This document shows, piece by piece, positions 29,771 to 32,486 of a DNA stretch of 32,486 bases (within the stretch, counting starts at the first letter, position 1; each line of letters starts with the position of its first letter). Origin of the DNA: Candidatus Moraniibacteriota bacterium (lineage in GTDB: Bacteria > Patescibacteriota > Minisyncoccia > Moranbacterales > UBA1568); assembly GCA_903854995.1 (NCBI GenBank), contig CAINXS010000044.1, positions 1 through 32,486 of the forward strand, read 5' to 3'. The notes below the pieces were generated by a model, which had not been told where the DNA came from, made no database searches, and saw only the letters and a list, made by a program, of their open reading frames with translations. A program made the translations under genes and the position numbers.

Positions 29771-29904
29771 AGCCTTGTGCTCCCGAAAGGCGTCCCGGGA
29801 CCCAAAGCGCAAAAATGAGACAAGAAAGCCGTTCTTTCCTCGTTTTTGAGATTTGAGCCGCGCACGCGCTTCGGAAAGCGATATCAATGATTACCTTCCC
29901 CCAT

Positions 29905-29933
29905 ACTGTACGGAGAATCCGACGCAAAGTCAA
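29905..29933 (-). promoter_or_regulatory. pnp promoter
   Basis: TTGACT (29933-29928) and TACAGT (29910-29905) are 17 bp apart on the minus strand. The start near 29898 gives a 128-nt leader before ATG 29770. Confidence 0.7.
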
Positions 29934-29940
29934 TCCGAAA

Positions 29941-29970
29941 GGAAAAGGTCGTCCATAGACGACCTTTTCC
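29941..29970. terminator. Terminator of the NYN gene
   Basis: GGAAAAGGTCGTC-TATG-GACGACCTTTTCC is a perfect 13-bp stem; on the minus strand it continues TTTCGG. It ends the rpsO-NYN side, and pnp is then started from its own promoter. Confidence 0.85.
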
Positions 29971-29981
29971 GATTCGCCATC

Positions 29982-30488
29982 CTATCTCCCCCCAAGCAGG
30001 AACGTTTTCCTGTCGGACGAAAGATTGAGAAACTCATCCGCCGTCTCGACAAGCTTCGAGCTTGCCGACTCGGCGAATCCGACGACTTCGACACGGCAGC
30101 CGAAAGTTCCCTGAAGATATTCGACAAGCGGGATATAATCCCCATCGCCGGACGCAAGAATGATCACGTCGAGCTTGGGCGCCATCTTTATGGCATCGAC
30201 CGTGATACCGACATCCCAATCCCCTTTTTTCGCCCCGTCGGGGAAAATCTGCAATTCTTTCGTCTTCACGTCGTATCCGTACGTCCCGATCGTCTCGAAG
30301 AATTTTTCCTCCGTCGCCTCGGTCGTCGTGATGCCGTATGCGATGGCACGGATAAGCTTTCTTCCCGCGACCGCCTCCGTCAGCACGTTCTTGAAGTTGA
30401 CCTTCTTCTTATAGACGACTCGCGCGCTGTGATAGAGGTTCGAAACGTCTACCAATATACCGACCCGTTGTTCAGCTAATTTTGCCAT
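29982..30488 (-). CDS. NYN-domain (LabA/DUF88-type) predicted ribonuclease
   Basis: A 168-residue NYN/PIN-like domain protein. The acidic metal-binding positions are in RVGILVDVSNLYHSARV (the first Asp and Asn), the WDVGITVDAIK segment (Asp) and ILASGDGDYIPLVEYL (the paired Asp), the pattern that defines LabA/DUF88 NYN domains. These fold like PIN nucleases and most are thought to cut RNA. No extra domain is present. ATG 30488 is chosen. It lies between rpsO and pnp, so it is well placed to take part in mRNA or rRNA turnover; the functional link is an inference from position. Confidence 0.9.
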   Translation of the reverse strand: MAKLAEQRVGILVDVSNLYHSARVVYKKKVNFKNVLTEAVAGRKLIRAIAYGITTTEATEEKFFETIGTYGYDVKTKELQIFPDGAKKGDWDVGITVDAIKMAPKLDVIILASGDGDYIPLVEYLQGTFGCRVEVVGFAESASSKLVETADEFLNLSSDRKTFLLGGR

Positions 30489-30681
30489 ATCAGTATGAAT
30501 AATCAATCATCAAGCACCAATGAACAAATTCCGATCACTCACCGTCGTCCCAAGCGAGTCGGCGAGTAGAGAGATCCCGTGTCGATATTCTCCACTCCAG
30601 GCATATGGAGAAAATGCATCGGAACGATAACGAGAAATCGTTTCTCTTTCCACTATACGCCCCTGACGTCGAAAAAAGAAG

Positions 30682-30700
30682 GACCGCCCGAAGGGCGGTC
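30682..30700 (-). terminator. rpsO terminator
   Basis: GACCGCCC-TTC-GGGCGGTC followed by CTTCTTTTTT on the minus strand. It lies 8 bases past the rpsO stop. A TATAGT box just beyond (about 30656-30651) may start the NYN transcript. Confidence 0.82.
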
Positions 30701-30707
30701 ACATGCG

Positions 30708-30971
30708 CTACAGGCCGAGCGTCTTCTTCAATCCCTTCGCCGCCTTCTCATCCGTCTTCTCGAGATACGCGAAGAGCTTCTTCCGCTTGGCGACCATCTT
30801 GAGAAGTCCGCGGCGGGAATGGAAATCCTGCTTGTTCTTCTTCAGATGTGCCGTCAGCTTCTTGATCTTCTCAGTGAACATCGCGATCTGGTACTCCGGC
30901 GAACCGGTATCCTTCTCGTGACGCTTGACCCCCTTCGTCACCTTCTCCTTCTGCGCATGCGTAAGCGCCAT
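30708..30971 (-). CDS. rpsO: 30S ribosomal protein S15
   Basis: S15 binds the 16S rRNA three-way junction early in small-subunit assembly. The 87-residue protein is full length, with the conserved [36 protein letters not shown] and [12 protein letters not shown]. The first Met is followed by [10 protein letters not shown], the normal start. No Shine-Dalgarno is seen; instead two stable hairpins lie in the leader. Its order rpsO then pnp is the classical one, but here a NYN gene and terminators intervene. Confidence 0.97.
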   Translation of the reverse strand: MALTHAQKEKVTKGVKRHEKDTGSPEYQIAMFTEKIKKLTAHLKKNKQDFHSRRGLLKMVAKRKKLFAYLEKTDEKAAKGLKKTLGL

Positions 30972-30998
30972 ACTGTTGCGTAAGCCGTACCGTCGTGC

Positions 30999-31033
30999 CG
31001 TGGCAAATCCGCCACGAAGCGCTTTCGCGCTTC
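30999..31033 (-). promoter_or_regulatory. Double hairpin in the rpsO leader (possible S15 operator)
   Basis: Two adjacent stems, GAAGCGC-GAAA-GCGCTTC and CGTGGC-GGATTT-GCCACG, lie 28 bases before the rpsO ATG. S15 autoregulates by binding leader structures in several bacteria, so these are candidate operator elements. The specific binding motif was not confirmed. Confidence 0.4.
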
Positions 31034-31124
31034 CACCCGCACCACTGTACGCTTCACCCTATGAAATTAACCTCCACACGATAACACGAGACGAAAATAT
31101 CCGCAAGCCCGCCCGCTTTATCTG

Positions 31125-31655
31125 TCAACTTAATCCCTGCACCGGCTCATCTCCGATGACGGACACATATGCCAGATAGAGAGCGAAGTTGTTGAAGAAG
31201 AGGTGGTCCTTCTTGGCGAGCTCGTCAAATTTCACCTGATATTCATACGGGATGTCCGTCACAAGCTGTACCTCCCCGTTCGCCTTCGTGATCAGAGTCT
31301 CGACGTTCTGATGACAGGTTTTCTGCTCATTCATCCACTCGACCATGTGCGCATCCATTTTCCCAGCATCCACTTTCGAAGTGAGTAAACAATCAGCAAA
31401 ATGTCTGGACTCTTCTTCGATCACATGTAGCGAGATTGCTTTCTCCGTACCCCCTGATAAGAAACCAAGACATACAATCAACGCCTCACGAAACATCCTA
31501 TCTTCACGCAGTCGTTCTCCCGAATAGTCCCGTTTCAGGCTCTCGGCAAGGTGTGTACGGTAGTATCCTTTCCGCTCCTCCGGCGAGATGGCGAACATTC
31601 TCTCTCCGCTCTGTTCGCTTGATTCTTCCGGTATCGGCATCTTCGGCTCGGGCAT
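31125..31655 (-). CDS. Hypothetical soluble protein (176 aa)
   Basis: I do not recognise a family. The product is acidic and helical: a short Pro/Glu-rich start (PEPKMPIPEESSEQSGERMF), a central segment with His and Glu (EKAISLHVIEEESRHFADCL), KMDAHMVEWMNEQKTCHQN, and an ending FFNNFALYLAYVSVIGDEPV. The evenly spaced His and Glu residues recall helical metal-binding bundles, but no defined motif was found. There is no signal peptide or span. A TATAAT box at 31677-31672 lies 17 bases before its ATG. The rpsO leader lies just downstream. Confidence 0.7.
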   Translation of the reverse strand: MPEPKMPIPEESSEQSGERMFAISPEERKGYYRTHLAESLKRDYSGERLREDRMFREALIVCLGFLSGGTEKAISLHVIEEESRHFADCLLTSKVDAGKMDAHMVEWMNEQKTCHQNVETLITKANGEVQLVTDIPYEYQVKFDELAKKDHLFFNNFALYLAYVSVIGDEPVQGLS

Positions 31656-31713
31656 ATCCGCAGACTCACGGATTATACGGATATCATAGCGTATATCGGC
31701 GCGAAAAAGAAAA

Positions 31714-31744
31714 GAAGCGGAGCCGATGTTTCGACTCCGCCTTC
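31714..31744 (-). terminator. Terminator of the 31.8-kb gene
   Basis: GAAG(G)CGGAG pairs with CTCCGCTTC on the minus strand, running into TTTTC. The loop is about 12 nt. Confidence 0.65.
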
Positions 31745-31761
31745 AGATTCCTAAACCACAC

Positions 31762-32004
31762 TTAGCGTCCAATTCCGCACATGATTGCAATGACGCCTGC
31801 CCACGTAGCTATCATCTGAAAAATTTTCGCTATGGATATCCGAATATACATTCCGAGACTTTCTTCCTTCCATAGCCACATGGTGAGTTTTTTTACTCGC
31901 CCTTCTATCCTTGGAAAAGGGCTCGTTGTTTTTTCAAGCGTTAGCCATAGAGTGCTGGCAACAAGAAAAACCACGATGGAAACGAGTTGTGTCGTCATAA
32001 TCAT
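31762..32004 (-). CDS. Small two-span membrane protein (hypothetical)
   Basis: An 80-residue product with no recognised family. Spans are at about 6-22 (LVSIVVFLVASTLWLTL) and 57-76 (AKIFQMIATWAGVIAIMCGI), separated by a basic, Trp-containing loop. The ATG at 32004 or the one two codons on (31998) are both possible; GAGGGGG lies 7-8 bases before the second. DNA is AT-rich compared with most of the window. It is followed by a terminator and forms a pair with the next upstream small membrane gene. Confidence 0.6.
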   Translation of the reverse strand: MIMTTQLVSIVVFLVASTLWLTLEKTTSPFPRIEGRVKKLTMWLWKEESLGMYIRISIAKIFQMIATWAGVIAIMCGIGR

Positions 32005-32068
32005 ATCCCCCTCATCTTGTTTATGTTGAAAATTTATTTTTCGTATCGCCTCTCCTCTAGTGAGATTT

Positions 32069-32296
32069 TCAATTCTTCTCTTCTTCCAACTCCTTTTCTC
32101 GCGGGATGATATAGTACGGCGCGAAAATAATGGAAAAGGTTACGCCAATTCCACAAAGGAAAGCGAGGAAGTGCTGCACTTTTCCTGCAGGTATGTAGAG
32201 TAACGCTATAAAGTATAATGAGAAGGATAAAATCATAGGCGATAAGCCGAATATCCCAATTCGTACTCGTTTGCAGATGTAAATGACCTTTTTCAT
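32069..32296 (-). CDS. Small two-span membrane protein (hypothetical)
   Basis: A 75-residue product, no family recognised. A basic start (MKKVIYICKRVRIG) precedes two spans (LSPMILSFSLYFIALLYI and HFLAFLCGIGVTFSIIFAPYY), and a charged tail (REKELEEEKN) follows, so the tail is probably cytoplasmic. The ATG at 32296 has a strong GGAGG eight bases upstream, one of the better ribosome binding sites in the window, and a near-consensus promoter lies about 50 bases further up. These support a real gene despite the small size and AT-rich DNA. Confidence 0.68.
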   Translation of the reverse strand: MKKVIYICKRVRIGIFGLSPMILSFSLYFIALLYIPAGKVQHFLAFLCGIGVTFSIIFAPYYIIPREKELEEEKN

Positions 32297-32350
32297 TTCA
32301 GCCTCCGGTATTCTTTTTTAAAATACTCTCACTTCTTATCGAAACAACAC

Positions 32351-32379
32351 AGTATAGCGGAAAATGGAAATATTGTCGA
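32351..32379 (-). promoter_or_regulatory. Promoter of the small membrane-protein pair
   Basis: TCGACA (32379-32374) and TATACT (32356-32351) are exactly 17 bp apart on the minus strand. The start near 32345 leaves a leader of about 49 nt. The remaining DNA to the right edge is AT-rich and holds no ORF I can support. Confidence 0.7.
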
Positions 32380-32486
32380 GAGTGTTATTTTTATTTTCTT
32401 TATATTTACTTTTTTTGGCTTTTATAATACTATTATTTTGTCGACATTTATTCCACAACTTTATGATACAAGAGGTACTTGAGGAA

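Overview
The window reads as a compact bacterial chromosome segment, most consistent with a Candidate Phyla Radiation (Patescibacteria) genome of the Parcubacteria/Peregrinibacteria kind. This is an inference from gene content: small genes in short minus-strand operons, many small membrane proteins, a LytR_C-domain protein, a YifB/ComM-type AAA protein, a primary sigma factor with a long lysine-rich N-terminus, a tRNA gene split by a group I intron, and many starts without a clear Shine-Dalgarno. UGA is used as a normal stop. The partial ilvC at the left edge fits this assignment least well, because such genomes are usually poor in amino acid synthesis. Nearly all genes lie on the minus strand. 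The exceptions are an RNA-binding RRM protein (7.8 kb) and a UbiA-family membrane protein (18.8 kb).

Layout, left to right: partial ilvC; a hairpin-rich spacer; a small acidic ORF; tRNA-Asn(GUU) interrupted by a 630-nt group I intron that encodes an HNH endonuclease; an information-processing operon (membrane protein, LytR_C protein, small membrane protein, dnaG, rpoD); a cupin; the RRM gene; an envelope group (M23 peptidase, HAD phosphatase, four-helix membrane protein); a conserved-looking ORF whose best start lies behind an in-frame amber codon; an MFS transporter; a YqfO-like and a zinc-ribbon protein; a REP-like repeat; a membrane protein; an AT-rich, possibly acquired gene next to tRNA-Ser(GGA) and a decayed, insertion-bearing second copy of that tRNA; pyk; a membrane protein; a DUF4258-like protein; htpX and lemA; the UbiA fusion protein; ksgA; a G5/RlpA-type cell-wall protein; a SemiSWEET; a ComM/YifB ATPase; lspA and a TraR/DksA-type zinc finger protein; a YraN-family protein; a 0.7-kb gene-poor stretch with a strong promoter and extensive RNA structure; a single-span membrane protein; pnp, a NYN-domain nuclease and rpsO; and three hypothetical proteins, two of them short, AT-rich membrane proteins.

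Functionally the window holds replication and transcription (dnaG, rpoD), RNA maturation and decay (ksgA, pnp, NYN, rpsO, RRM), envelope work (M23, RlpA/G5, LspA, HtpX/LemA, LytR_C), lower glycolysis (pyk) and transport (MFS, SemiSWEET). The observations most worth following are the split tRNA-Asn, the structured transcript at about 25.8-26.3 kb, the amber-interrupted ORF at 10.4 kb, the UbiA fusion, and the recurring arrangement in which a terminator's T-tract doubles as the -35 element of the next gene.
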